Source of the DNA: Plazaster borealis
Taxonomy: Eukaryota; Echinodermata; Asteroidea; Forcipulatida; Labidiasteridae
NCBI GenBank assembly: GCA_021014325.1
Contig: JAJGQC010000074.1
Location: 1-64,000 of the forward strand
Reading direction: 5' to 3'
DNA length: 64,000 nt
A model generated the notes under the pieces. It did not search any database, had not been told where the DNA came from, and saw only the letters and a program-made list of their open reading frames with translations. A program made the translations under genes and the position numbers. Within the stretch, counting starts at the first letter, position 1. Every line of letters begins with the position of its first letter. Below, one piece after another: positions 23,996-34,675 of the stretch.

Positions 23996-26900
23996 TTCTT
24001 TTTACATGCAGTAAAACTTGCAGGAGCAAAGCAGAAAATGTATAATGGAAGTGGAAAGAACTTATTCAGGGTGAGGGAGGTAGTCTTATAAAAAGTACAG
24101 CTTGAACATGTTGAGAACTTTTACTGACCCTTCAGCTACTTTTATATAGAAGCAGTAACCTGTAAATTTAAAGGTTTTTTTTTATTAAGTATCCTGATTT
24201 CTAGTGTTTAAACACAGACACTGGCGCAGTGGTCTTACTTTCAAGGAAAAGCTTACATATGATTCCAATGTAGGCCTATGTTCTTTAAGATGTCATGTAA
24301 GACAATAATAGGAAATAATAATAGCCTTTGTGCGCAACGGTTGCTGAAATTGACATTCAGACATTTGAAAAAGTCACTAAATGCAACTTCTGTGTAAATG
24401 CTAACAGATTTATAGATACTTGTTTTACTTTTTAGAACAATTTGAAGTATTAATACCCATTGAGAACAAAACAGTACAAATATCAATTTGATTTCATCCA
24501 AATGAATATGGAACAAACCTTGATTTACTCTCAGTATTTACCTGTGATATACAAAGTACACACAATAGGCTAGTAGTATGAACACACTGAAAACATGATT
24601 GTATAAAGACAAAACTTTCAGTGTGGGGGGGGGGTTATAGAAATGTACGCCCTCACTGTCAGCCATAACATGGATTTGCCACTCTGGCAGAAGAGATGAT
24701 TTACCAGAGACAACTTGATGACAATTTATTATCTGTTAACCAGGAAAGAAGCTTTGGTAACTAAAAATGAGAAAAAAACAGGCCTGTTAATATCGGTCAT
24801 GCTCTCCCTACTTCAAACTGATGGACATCAAAGTGATTGAATTTGACATAGGAAATCATTACTGTTACACATAATTAAACTATTTTCTGGTGCGAATTAG
24901 GCAATTCCTGTGTGTTTTTCCCATATCAAATAAATCACGTAATTTGTTTATACTGCTCAAGGTTACAATTTCTGAAATTAAAGGGACCAGAAAGTTACTT
25001 GTCAGTTATGCCAACTGATAACTGCAAGCTAACTTCCTTGGAATATAAAGTTTTATAAAAATAACTCAAGAAGACTCCCCTTCACTTGTGTGAGTCTAAT
25101 TTGTTTATATCGATCTTGTTACTAATGCTTGCCTTCTCTCTACACTTGATGTATGTGTTTACAAACATTCAAATACAATAGAATAAGTATTGACATCTTG
25201 TTACTGAACCACCATTGAGCAGTACATAGTCATCAACATTACACGCAATGTTTGAATAATAAAGATTGACTATTGCAAGCTTTGTTCTTCTATCCTCAAT
25301 TGGGACCAACTTTAAAAAATTCTAAAAAACAAACAAATCAAGAAGGAAATGATTTTTAACTGATAAACCTGGGGACGGCCGGAAACAGTCAGGATCTAAA
25401 ATAAGGAAGCTGTCTTGCCAATGTAAGCTTTTTTCTACAAATTTAGGATCCGGTAACAAATATTTTGAATGCTTTTTATTTATTTTACCATTTGAATTAA
25501 ACAACCTTTATTTTACTTCCCTACTCTTAACCCAAAACAAAGGGTTGTGGTAGGAGACGATGGTAAAAACATTGTGCAAGACAAATCCAAGATGAAGATC
25601 TCTGTTTGGATTTGTTATCCAACATAAACGATGATATCTTATAGCTTTTCACCCATTATTTTCATATCTGGTTCTCTGTTTGCCCTTTAATCAAGTAGCA
25701 TATACAGTTTTACATCCTTTTTTTGACATTATCTCAAATTAAAAACATTTGAGATATTTTCACAGGTAAAACTTTAAAAGTAGTAAAAAGTAAGGCATTC
25801 CTGGACCAAGCAAACCCCAACAAGATATGTACTTGGATGATAGTACAAAGCTTAATAACAGAATATCAAGCCCAGCTTATCATTGATTTATGTTTACGAT
25901 GCTCATTTCAATTGATAATTTTTCTTCTCTTACCATAACTCTTCTTTTAAGCGGAGACAGTGTCATTCTTTTCACGAAACGAGAGATTCTGTGTATTTAA
26001 TCGCGCAGACACTATGGAGCCATACTGTTTACATGCCATTAGATATATGACAGCCCGCCATACAGACCGAACCTGAATACTCTCCATGTACATCAACGTG
26101 GTATAACCTACCACGTTATGCACACAAATGCCACACCGAGAAACAGGCTCCACCGATTCTGATTTATGATTGATAATCAAAATTATATACCCGTTGGGAA
26201 CAATGACCAAGGGAAGAATCGATGGTAAGAACCCTAGCGTGTATGGACTGGCTGATGGCACTCTGCTGGTTTTACACATGTAACCAGGCATGAAAGTAAA
26301 AAATACTTGATATCTCGAGAGATACGCCATGGTGTTGGATTAGATGACTTGCAAGCTGGTTCTAATTTATGAAATCATTTTTCATTTTCCTGTATCAAGA
26401 TCCTTATACAGGAATAAATGAATAAATACATCCTAATCTCAAAATATTGGTCTGCAAAGTAAAATAATTGCACTATGGTAAAGCAGTTCAGTTTTAAGGC
26501 AAAATACAGAGATTGTGGTCAAATACTACCATTGAAGACATCAACACTATGGTTATTAAAACCTTTTATAAATTAAAATACTTTTTTAAAGAACACAGTC
26601 TAGTCTGTTTTTGTTTGTTTTCAGAAAAGCCAATTGTTTTTTATCAGAAGAAAAGCTAATTACTTAATTTTAGTGCTTTCTTTGTATATAATTGGTACTG
26701 GTATCAACCAACCTAAATATTTGTTTGTCTGAATTGCTTTCATCTACAAGAAATAAACGTTTGAATCTCATTTTATTTCTCTCTAAATGCAATGTAGGGT
26801 GAGAGAGAAATATGACTATAAAATGCAACAAAATATGTAACCCTTATAATGCTGTGTTGTAATGATGCTATCTATTTATCTCTTGTTATGAGCATTTTCC

Positions 26901-28202
26901 ACATGATCTACTGGTACTTTTTTGTTTCTTGATAAGTAAAGGGTTTCAAATGTATCATGTTACAACCCCATTCCTCTCTTCAGTAAAATATTACTAGCAA
27001 GATTTTAAATAACTCAAATAAAACGTCCACAGAACTTTTCTGCTTGAATGCTTTTATTTTAGCATTTTTTATGTACTATGAGTTTGCTTTTTCAAATTTA
27101 TGGTTACATTCATGGTTTTTATGATAAGAATTTTACTCCTGAAAAGGAGGAACTTCTAATAGAATATGGAAATAACTATTGACACATTTTTAAAAGGAGC
27201 AGAGGGGTAAAACCTTGGAACAGAGACCAACAGTTGAGGTAGCAACATCTTCTGAGAACACTATCAACATTGAGCAGAAAGTTAAAAAAATGATCCATAG
27301 ATGCAAATATTGATTACAAAAAAACCTCTAAAATAAACCACTGACTGAGGCTTGCCTTGGCACACTGCCAGATGAAAAAATTGCAGACAATAAGTTGACC
27401 ATTGTGGCCTATGACCTACACTTCCTTTACGATCATTTTTTTTTATAAATGAGCTATCTTAGGCGTTCACACGTTCCTTAAAAAAATAGGAAATACATTC
27501 ATAAGGTGTGATTATTGTAAAAACCTTTCCTTGTTCCTCATTCCCATTCTTTTTAGATCCGTGTGCTAATCGTCTAGCCAAATGTGTAACCTTCAAAATG
27601 TGTCCACTTGATAAAATGCCATTTTTAAATAGGAAGTTGGCTAGCACTTAAGACCAAAATGCCAACATTTGCACTTGAAAGCACATTAATGGCTTGTAAA
27701 AAAGTTAATAACATGCTTTTTGGTAACTTCCCTGTATTTTGTCTTTTTCAATGACCAAAAAACTTGAAAAAATCCTCAAGTTCAAGCCAAGTAATTTGTT
27801 ATCGATTTTGCATACAAACTTCACTTCACTCCATTCAATGTAGGACCATATCAACAAACACAAGAGCTAAGAACTTTTTCAAAGATTCCTTAAAATATTT
27901 TTTATCAAAATACTGCAAAGTAGGGCTATAGTGAACAGAGGGCATTTTTGTGCATTTCTGTTTTGTCACAGAATGTCATGGACACAGGCTTGATGGTGGA
28001 TTCTTTTGTGTGCACCTCTATATACCCAATGTTTGTTTCAATGTGCCCCCTCTATCTCACAGCTGCCCACTGCCATTGTAGCAAATGAATTGTCTGTTTG
28101 ACCATCTGAAAGAGACAAAGCTTGAATTATTGGGAGCCTTTGGGAGGTAGTTACAGGAGGGGGAAAGAGAACCCATTAACACTGCAGTAGATCCTGTGTA
28201 TT
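23996..28202. other. Gene-free stretch
   Basis: No gene recognised. A 127-codon minus-strand frame (25947-26330) has hydrophobic segments but no splice, promoter or homology support. A perfect hairpin AACGTGGTA/TACCACGTT lies at 26095-26117. The rest is AT-rich single-copy-looking DNA. Confidence 0.4.
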
Positions 28203-28239
28203 GTGAAACCAAGGAGGTAGGAACCTCTATGGTGAAACC
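28203..28239. mobile_element. Micro-palindrome insertion with perfect 8-bp direct repeats
   Basis: GTGAAACC at 28203-28210 and again at 28232-28239. Between them are 21 bases with arms AAGGAGGT and ACCTCTATG around AGGA. The arms are imperfect, so this copy is older than or diverged from those at 32324 and 37422, with which it shares GGAGGTAGGA. Confidence 0.65.
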
Positions 28240-29663
28240 AAGCGCAATTATTGTGTAAAGACAAAAGGCGTGCCCCAGTATTGCTGGATTGGCAGCAATT
28301 TGAGCCACAGCTTTTCTTAACCCCAGAAAAAAATCTTGGTACAAAAGTGATATATTATTACAAAACATCCTTGTTAGGCTGTGTATTCACCTGGAATTAT
28401 ATCCAGGACCTATACCTCTATCTTTTTTTAGCAGGAACTAAATCAATATGGGAGGCAGTCTGTTCCAATGGATTCTATAACACTGTGTTCTGAACAGAGT
28501 AAATGCATTCATAATATCAAGAAGTCTCTTCTTGAATTCAATTATAAATATTTGCAATAAACGAGTCAGTTGGAAATGGATTTTCATATGGGCCTCGGTG
28601 GTCCACTATAAATGACATAGAAAATAATGATTACATGCAGTTTTTATTCCCAACAATAATTTGTTTTACTACCTTTGGAAGTTGCCCTCTTTTAAAAAAA
28701 TGCAATTCACTGTCTGAATCACTTTCATAATGTGGAGAATGGAAATAGCTTTAATGAGGTAGGCGCATTTCAATGTTTACGTAATACATTGAATTGAATT
28801 TGATACGATAATTATTATGACAAGTGTAAAAAGGAACAGGACATACAGAAAGTTCATCCGTTTGACACTTAAATACAGGGGTACTTTCCCCAAGTTGGCA
28901 CTACGTGGACAAACAAGGAAATAGAAAATCATAGAAGATCTCCAGACAAGGGAGGAAATCGCCTGCCAATAGTCAGCTAGTTGATCAGATATCACAACTC
29001 ACACTGGGGACTCTCAAGAGTAGTGTAGGGGGGAAACATGGGAAGGGAGGCCGGAACGCGAGGAAAGATGTTGATGAAGACGGAGTGGTGATCGATGGGA
29101 TGGGATTAACAAGCTTACTCTGAGCGGGTGAGGGGGCTCTTTTTTTAGGATTGCTTGGGCGAATGTTAAGCAAGATGCAGATTGAATCAGACAGAAGATA
29201 GGGATTGCGTGCTACCTTGAATTACGACGTCTAAAATAGCCGTGCTGCAGTACGGTTTGCATTTCATGGTGATGAAACGGTGTAACACTGATTGTGACGC
29301 CTGAGCCTATTGTGAACATAGTTCTGTGGCTGTGAGAACTTGTTAACACCTTCTGAAAAATGTGTAACTGATTAAAGGATTTCTTAGGAACAAATGACTT
29401 GATCCCTTTTTAACTAACCACTGAAGTTTACAACAGCAAGTCTCAAGGTCTGTCTAGGGCACTTGAACTCTGACTGTTAAAGCTAATTAATCTTTCCGAT
29501 ATCTACACTTCTCTTTTTCTACCACCTGAAAAGTTAAACTATATTTATCATTGCACTCATGCATGCTTTTCTAAATAGTTGTACAATACCGATTTTTGAC
29601 GAATCACTACAATTCTTTTGTGTTAAATCCCTATGGTGTGTCACAATTTGTTTCACTGTAATA
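28240..29663. other. Gene-free stretch
   Basis: No gene recognised and no known repeat seen. A somewhat GC-rich patch lies around 29000-29160. Confidence 0.4.
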
Positions 29664-29670
29664 TATTACC

Positions 29671-29951
29671 TAGGGCTCGAAATTTACACTGGACTATGGC
29701 TCGTTTACTTTGAGTCCGATAATTATCTTTCAATTCTGTTGAGTGTGAAAGTATTACCCATAAGATAAATGAGATAAATCTTCTCTTAGTGCATGTTCAA
29801 ATTAAAACAGTTTTAATTGTGACACTGTGTGTATAGTTTTTTTTATTTTCATTTTGATTCTGGTCTTGTAACCAATGTTCTGCACATCCAGTAAAAATTA
29901 TGAACTACAAGCCCTGTGGTATTGTGGATTTTCTCCCCAATTTCGAGCCTT
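29671..29951. mobile_element. Small non-autonomous DNA element with GGCTCGAAATT ends
   Basis: AGGGCTCGAAATT at the left and AATTTCGAGCCTT at the right form a 12-13-bp terminal inverted repeat with one mismatch. Length is about 280 bp with no transposase frame. The flanks TATTACCT and GTTACCCC share only TTACC, so the target duplication is unclear. A hAT-like origin is possible. Confidence 0.45.
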
Positions 29952-30024
29952 GTTACCCCTCTTAAACAAAGGGAGATTCATTCGCCTTATGATTAAATCA
30001 GTGTATCACAGAATTATGATCATA

Positions 30025-30405
30025 GTAACAATAATAATGAAAATTTATAAATTGAAAATCCACAAAAGTGCTTATGGCGCTAATATACATAACAAGGACA
30101 AGATAACTAAAACATAAAAAACAACGATACAGTTAAAAACCCAGAAAACAACATTACCCAAATGCTTCATCAAAAAGATAAGTTTTGATGTTTTTCTTTA
30201 ACTGGATTAAAGAAACTGATTATTTGACATGTGATGGCAATTTACTCCATAGCCGTGGTGCAGCATGAGACAAATATCGGTCACCCCATGAATGATTAGA
30301 TTTAGGCTCAATGAGGAGGTTAGAATTGCCAAAACGGAGTTTGTGAGGAGGAGGTTCATTAAGCAAATGGAATGTTCGACTGAATGCATCTTTGCAGTAC
30401 TATTT
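30025..30405 (-). pseudogene. LINE 3' remnant with degraded reverse-transcriptase C-terminus
   Basis: The minus strand reads YCKDAFSRTFHLLNEP, then HKLRFGNSNLLIEPKSNHSW, then GDRYLSHAAPRLWSKLPSHV. After an in-frame TAA it continues LKKNIKTYLFDEAFG and a second TAA near 30153. The AAPRLWSKLPSHV block and the LK..IKTYLF ending are characteristic of CR1/L2/Jockey-like non-LTR retrotransposon proteins. At least one internal stop and another upstream show it is dead. The 3' UTR runs to an (ATT)n tract near 30030. It is 5'-truncated, as is usual. Confidence 0.75.
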
Positions 30406-31852
30406 TCCAACTGAAATTTTAATTTAAACTTAATCAAAGGATACAAAGGTTATCCATGAAACATTTGTTCCATATTTGTACTTTAAATAATATATGTTTT
30501 CCCAAAATGATGAAAGTACTGCCATCAGAGTGGATGCCACAGTGCAAGTTTTCAGTTACTTCATTGTAATATGCTGGTCTCAATGTTTGCCCTTTAAGAG
30601 TTCATTTAATCAATCATTCAGAGAAGATATCATTACAATAAGTGCTTGCACAAAAAAAAACTCATATAAATTTATATATTACTTATAGGGGGGCCTAATG
30701 GTGCACTGGCTACTCAATGCTAAACAGTGGAATAGCAATGACCATAGATGTGGTATTTTGTTTGTAGATAAAGGGAAATACTGTTGTAGGAGTATTCAGA
30801 TCATTAGGTGTACACAGGTGATACAGAAAAAGATAGGTAGGAGCCAAACTGACAGGAGCATGTGACACAGCCGTCCTCACTAAGAAGCTGCAGTGCTTAT
30901 TCTCACAAATTTTATTGCAAAGAGTCTTTTCAATTAATTTAAAAAGAAAGGAAATTGTTGTCATGATTAATGTTCTTTTTTCCCAAGGCATTCAACATTT
31001 TTATGCAAATTTGTGAAGCACCAAATCATGCTGGGTTGGTTTAAATTCACATTTACATATCATGATTATTCAGAGGGAAATACTACCACTTGATATAACA
31101 TTTCCCAAACCCAAGGAAGTATTATATTAACAAAATTTACCCACAGCTATGTCATCAAAATAGATGCTCATGATTTTTATGCTTAAAAACAAAGTACAGT
31201 ATTTGAAAATATAATAGAAAAGAGGAGAGAGAGACAAAAAGAAGAAGATTATGTTCAATCTGGAACCTACTTATTAAAAAGTACAAACCAGCAACAAGCA
31301 TCCGAAAAATGTGTGAAATACTGTCAGAACAAGAAAATAGCATTTGAAGACCTCACAAACTACCATTGCTTATTTCAAATGCCGCAAGCAAAATATCCCT
31401 GGTAATAACATATATACGATTTTAAGTTGACAGGTTGGTTGGATTGTGTATTTTACGTTAAAAGCTAGGGGATAAAATGAAATTCTTCTTCCAAAAACCA
31501 ATGCTAAAATATACTTCTAATTTTTTTACAAACATTAACCAGACTGCAAACACCATTGTACAAGTTTCACCCTTCATTGTAAAGTTACTGTTTCAAGCAT
31601 TGAACACTCTGCTTTTTTAGTCTTTCCTATTTTTCTTTAGAAAAGAAGGCTCTCCAAAAAAGAAAAATACTAGTTTATCAAGAAAATTATTATATATATG
31701 CCTATATACCTTTTTTTTCAAATGAACTTTCAAATTTATGAACCTTCTGTTTATTTACAAAATTATCCTCTTTTTAACATGCAGTGGTTTGACAATGTGT
31801 TTATTAAAGCCTAGCAGTTATAAATTAAACTATGTTTACAGTAAAAATACCT
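30406..31852. other. Gene-free stretch
   Basis: No gene or named repeat seen. AT-rich; the short frames present have no coding character. Confidence 0.4.
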
Positions 31853-32292
31853 TTAAAGGCAGGGTCATACTTTGGTAATTTTTATCTGAACTACTTGTTA
31901 TAAAGATGGTAATTGTAGTGTAATGGTAGTGCAATGATCCTGCAAAATTATTTTGTCTGAAGAGCTCCCGATGATTAAAAATCAATCAAACTATTTTGAA
32001 AAATTTAAATCTCTTAAAGGCGACTTTTTGAGATTCAAATTTACGTGGTGTCTTTTACTTTGTGAATGCTGCTGCCAGAGATGTGGTTGGTACCTGCTGT
32101 CACCTCAGTAAAAACGTTGATGGATTTGATGTCAAGAACATCATGTTCTTGATGAAAAATCCTGTTTTCTCAATAAACAGACACTGTATTTAACTGAAAC
32201 TTTCACAGGGGACTTTTATTGTACCTTTCTTGATAATTTGGCCTATAAATCAGCATTATGATGATAAAACCAAATGACGACCCTACCTTTAA
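31853..32292. mobile_element. TTAA-ended MITE
   Basis: The left end TTAAAGGCAGGGTCATACTT continues into TTGGTAATTTT; the right end read inward is TTAAAGGTAGGGTCGTCATT. Length is 440 bp, the longest copy here, with no coding frame. The ends belong to the same family as the copies at 10035, 12444, 12951 and 22984, but the interior is largely unrelated. Confidence 0.75.
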
Positions 32293-32315
32293 GCAAGAGT
32301 GTCAGAGAAGAGAGG

Positions 32316-32364
32316 GTTACACCATGGAGGTAGGACTAGCTATTCCTACCTCCATGGTTACACA
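32316..32364. mobile_element. Micro-palindrome insertion (33-bp core)
   Basis: The core 32324-32356 has perfect arms ATGGAGGTAGGA and TCCTACCTCCAT around an 8-base spacer. The flanks are GTTACACC and GTTACACA (7 of 8 agree). It lies 23 bases to the right of the end of the MITE at 31853-32292. Confidence 0.7.
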
Positions 32365-33593
32365 CACAAAAAACCCAGATAATTAGATATATTGACCTAC
32401 AAATAATCAACAGATTACCTGTACAAATTGGACATGGACGATTGATGCAGATGCCTTTTACTCCAAGAAGACAACAAAAGACCACAGGGATGCAGTGCTG
32501 CATAAAGTGTTCAGACCTAAATTTTGTGTTTTTGTGTCAGTATTATACCATTTCCTTCCTCCAGGTTGATTCTTTACAGAGAAACCCCCAAATAATCTGG
32601 AGTGGAATGAAAACAAGAGGGACAAACAATGTATATGATCTAACTATCCAGACAGAATTTTCCTGTATCACTCAGAAGTGATTACGTTTCTAAAGTCTTA
32701 CTTCATCAACAACAACAAACTAAAATCTTGCATCTGGGGTTGTATAAGGCTATACAATTTTGAGAAAAGGAAAACTAACAGTTACATAATCAAACTTCAT
32801 TTAGGATGAATTGTGTTAGTACCAATTTGTATACCTATTTTTTCAGATACTTAATAATCCAAACTAGTGTTTCACACATGGTCTTTATGTTTGTCAGACA
32901 ATGACAAATGAGTTTGTGGTCTTGACTAATGATGGACACAGCAAAAGGTGGGTCAGTTAGTGCCTTGATCTTTGTCACTACCATCCCAAAGGTCTTTATC
33001 TCCCAGGATAGACCAGGAATCAAACTATATCCCCATAATGAAGCGCTGCTAGTCCTAGTAGTAGTAGTACACACTATGTACTGCTAGACTGCTCAACAAT
33101 GAATTTTACTCCGATAGGTTAAATTTGTCCAAAAGGTCATTTTGGGTTTGACAAGTTTACACAATAAGTCCAAATTGGTGTTAATTGGTTTTCTTGAAGA
33201 CTGCTTAAAGGTTCCAAAGTCATGGGTTTATGACCGCCCAAAACTGTCAGGGGCTTATCATAATGACGATTATGATTTTAAAAACGATGTCTTCTCATTA
33301 AAAGTTCATTACCAACACAACCAACAATCTTAGACCTGAAGTCAAGTCAGAAAAAAGGAGAGAAAAAACAGCAAACCAAGAAATAAATCAGACTTTATCT
33401 CAAAGCTGTGACATCTTGAAAAAAAGGAGGAAACCATTTCATTAAATTCTTAATAATTATGTTCTTCTATTGAGTACAAATACTTATGCGGGATGGTTGA
33501 AAGATGTGAAGTGATAACAAATTTGATCGCATAGGGAAGTGAGAAACACCTCTCACTGTTCAGTATTTGTCAACAGCAATGTAGGCTACACCT
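32365..33593. other. Gene-free stretch
   Basis: No gene recognised. A short (TAG)n tract lies near 33057-33070. A 36-43-base minus-strand segment ending at a GTAATC donor near 32416 could be a small exon but is unsupported. Confidence 0.4.
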
Positions 33594-33670
33594 TATATTA
33601 ATTCATATTAATTCATATTAATTCATATTAATTCATATTAATTCATATTAATTCATAGTAATTCATATAA
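33594..33670 (+). repeat. 10-bp tandem repeat (ATTCATATTA)n
   Basis: About seven to eight head-to-tail copies of ATTCATATTA; the last copies have substitutions (ATTCATAGTA, ATTCATATAA). Confidence 0.95.
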
Positions 33671-33847
33671 ATATTTAATGCCCTTCTAAATAAATCAGTC
33701 AGAAAAGTAAATCCTTGATTTTGTTATTGATGAAGCCGAAAATAAACTGTACCTGTGTATCAAAATAAAATCAATATGAAGAACCCCGGCTGTGTACATT
33801 TTGCGTTGCTCCTGTCCGTTTCTCTGCCTGGAGTATACGGAGTTTAC

Positions 33848-34105
33848 CAGCCCGCCCGTCCCGTGTGCACGTGTCAATATCGCACCTGTGCCGTCCTGCG
33901 ATGTTGATGGCTGTCGGTGACTGACACCAGGTCGACTCAAAAATCCCTCAAGATTTCGACTACTTATCGCTGGCGCCTCCTTGTCGGCATACCCACCGTC
34001 ATCTATCTCACAGGTGATCAGCGGTGGATGACAGCCTGCGGTTTTATGAGGGAATTTCATATCTATTGCCAATGTTTCTAGGCTATCGTATACTACAAGC
34101 TCCAT
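33848..34105 (-). CDS. Possible first coding exon of the minus-strand gene
   Basis: A CpG-rich patch (about 33780-34210), unlike its AT-rich surroundings, carries a minus-strand ATG at 34105 in a good context (GAGATGG). An open frame from there (MELVVYDSLETLAIDMKFPH at the start) runs to a possible donor, GGCTG then GTAAAC, giving 86 codons in phase 0. The frame continues past the donor to a total of about 144 codons if the upstream ATG is counted. It would be divergent from ZEB, 4 kb away. No protein family is recognised. It could equally be a CpG-rich regulatory island with a chance frame. Confidence 0.25.
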
Positions 34106-34292
34106 CTCTAGCGCTAAATAAAAGCACAACCGATTCCTTCTGTTGTGTTTTTTTCTCTCACGTTTTTACTTCGGGGCCTGGTAACACTCTTACATGATGA
34201 ACACCGGAGCCAGACTAGTTCCCGCGTGAATTGTATTTTTTTTACCTCGAATTTTCACCTGAGTCCCAACTGTATAGGCTTGCCAACTGTAA

Positions 34293-34675
34293 CCAGTGGT
34301 CATAATTTGACAACATTCAATGATATTTTATGGCAATTGTGCTGTCTCTAATGTACTGATTCTAACGTTATGCTTATCTACATTAAATCAACCCGAATTT
34401 CGGAGGATGAAACATAAAACTTTCTACCATAAAAAAATCCAGTGGTCATAATTTGGCAACATTCAATTGTATTTTATGGCAACTGTGCTGTCTCTAATGT
34501 ACTGATTCTAACGTTATGCTTATCTACATTAAATCAACCCGAATTTCGGAGGATGATACATAAAACTTTCTACCATAAAAAAATCCACTGGTCATAATTT
34601 GACAACATTCAATTATATTTTATGGGAACTGTGCTGTCTCTAATGTACTGATTCTAACGTTATGCTATTAAAAAA
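34293..34675 (+). repeat. 146-bp tandem repeat, about 2.6 copies
   Basis: The unit starts CAGTGGTCATAATTTGACAA and recurs at 34441 and 34587 with a constant period of 146 bases and only a few substitutions. The third copy is cut off after GTTATGCTATTAAA. Each unit contains CCCGAATTTCGG, an inverted repeat. It lies 3.4-3.8 kb upstream of the ZEB start codon. Confidence 0.95.

Noticed and set aside
25947..26330. 127-codon minus-strand frame with hydrophobic segments
   Set aside because: No homology, no splice sites, no CpG promoter; length is within chance expectation for AT-rich DNA.
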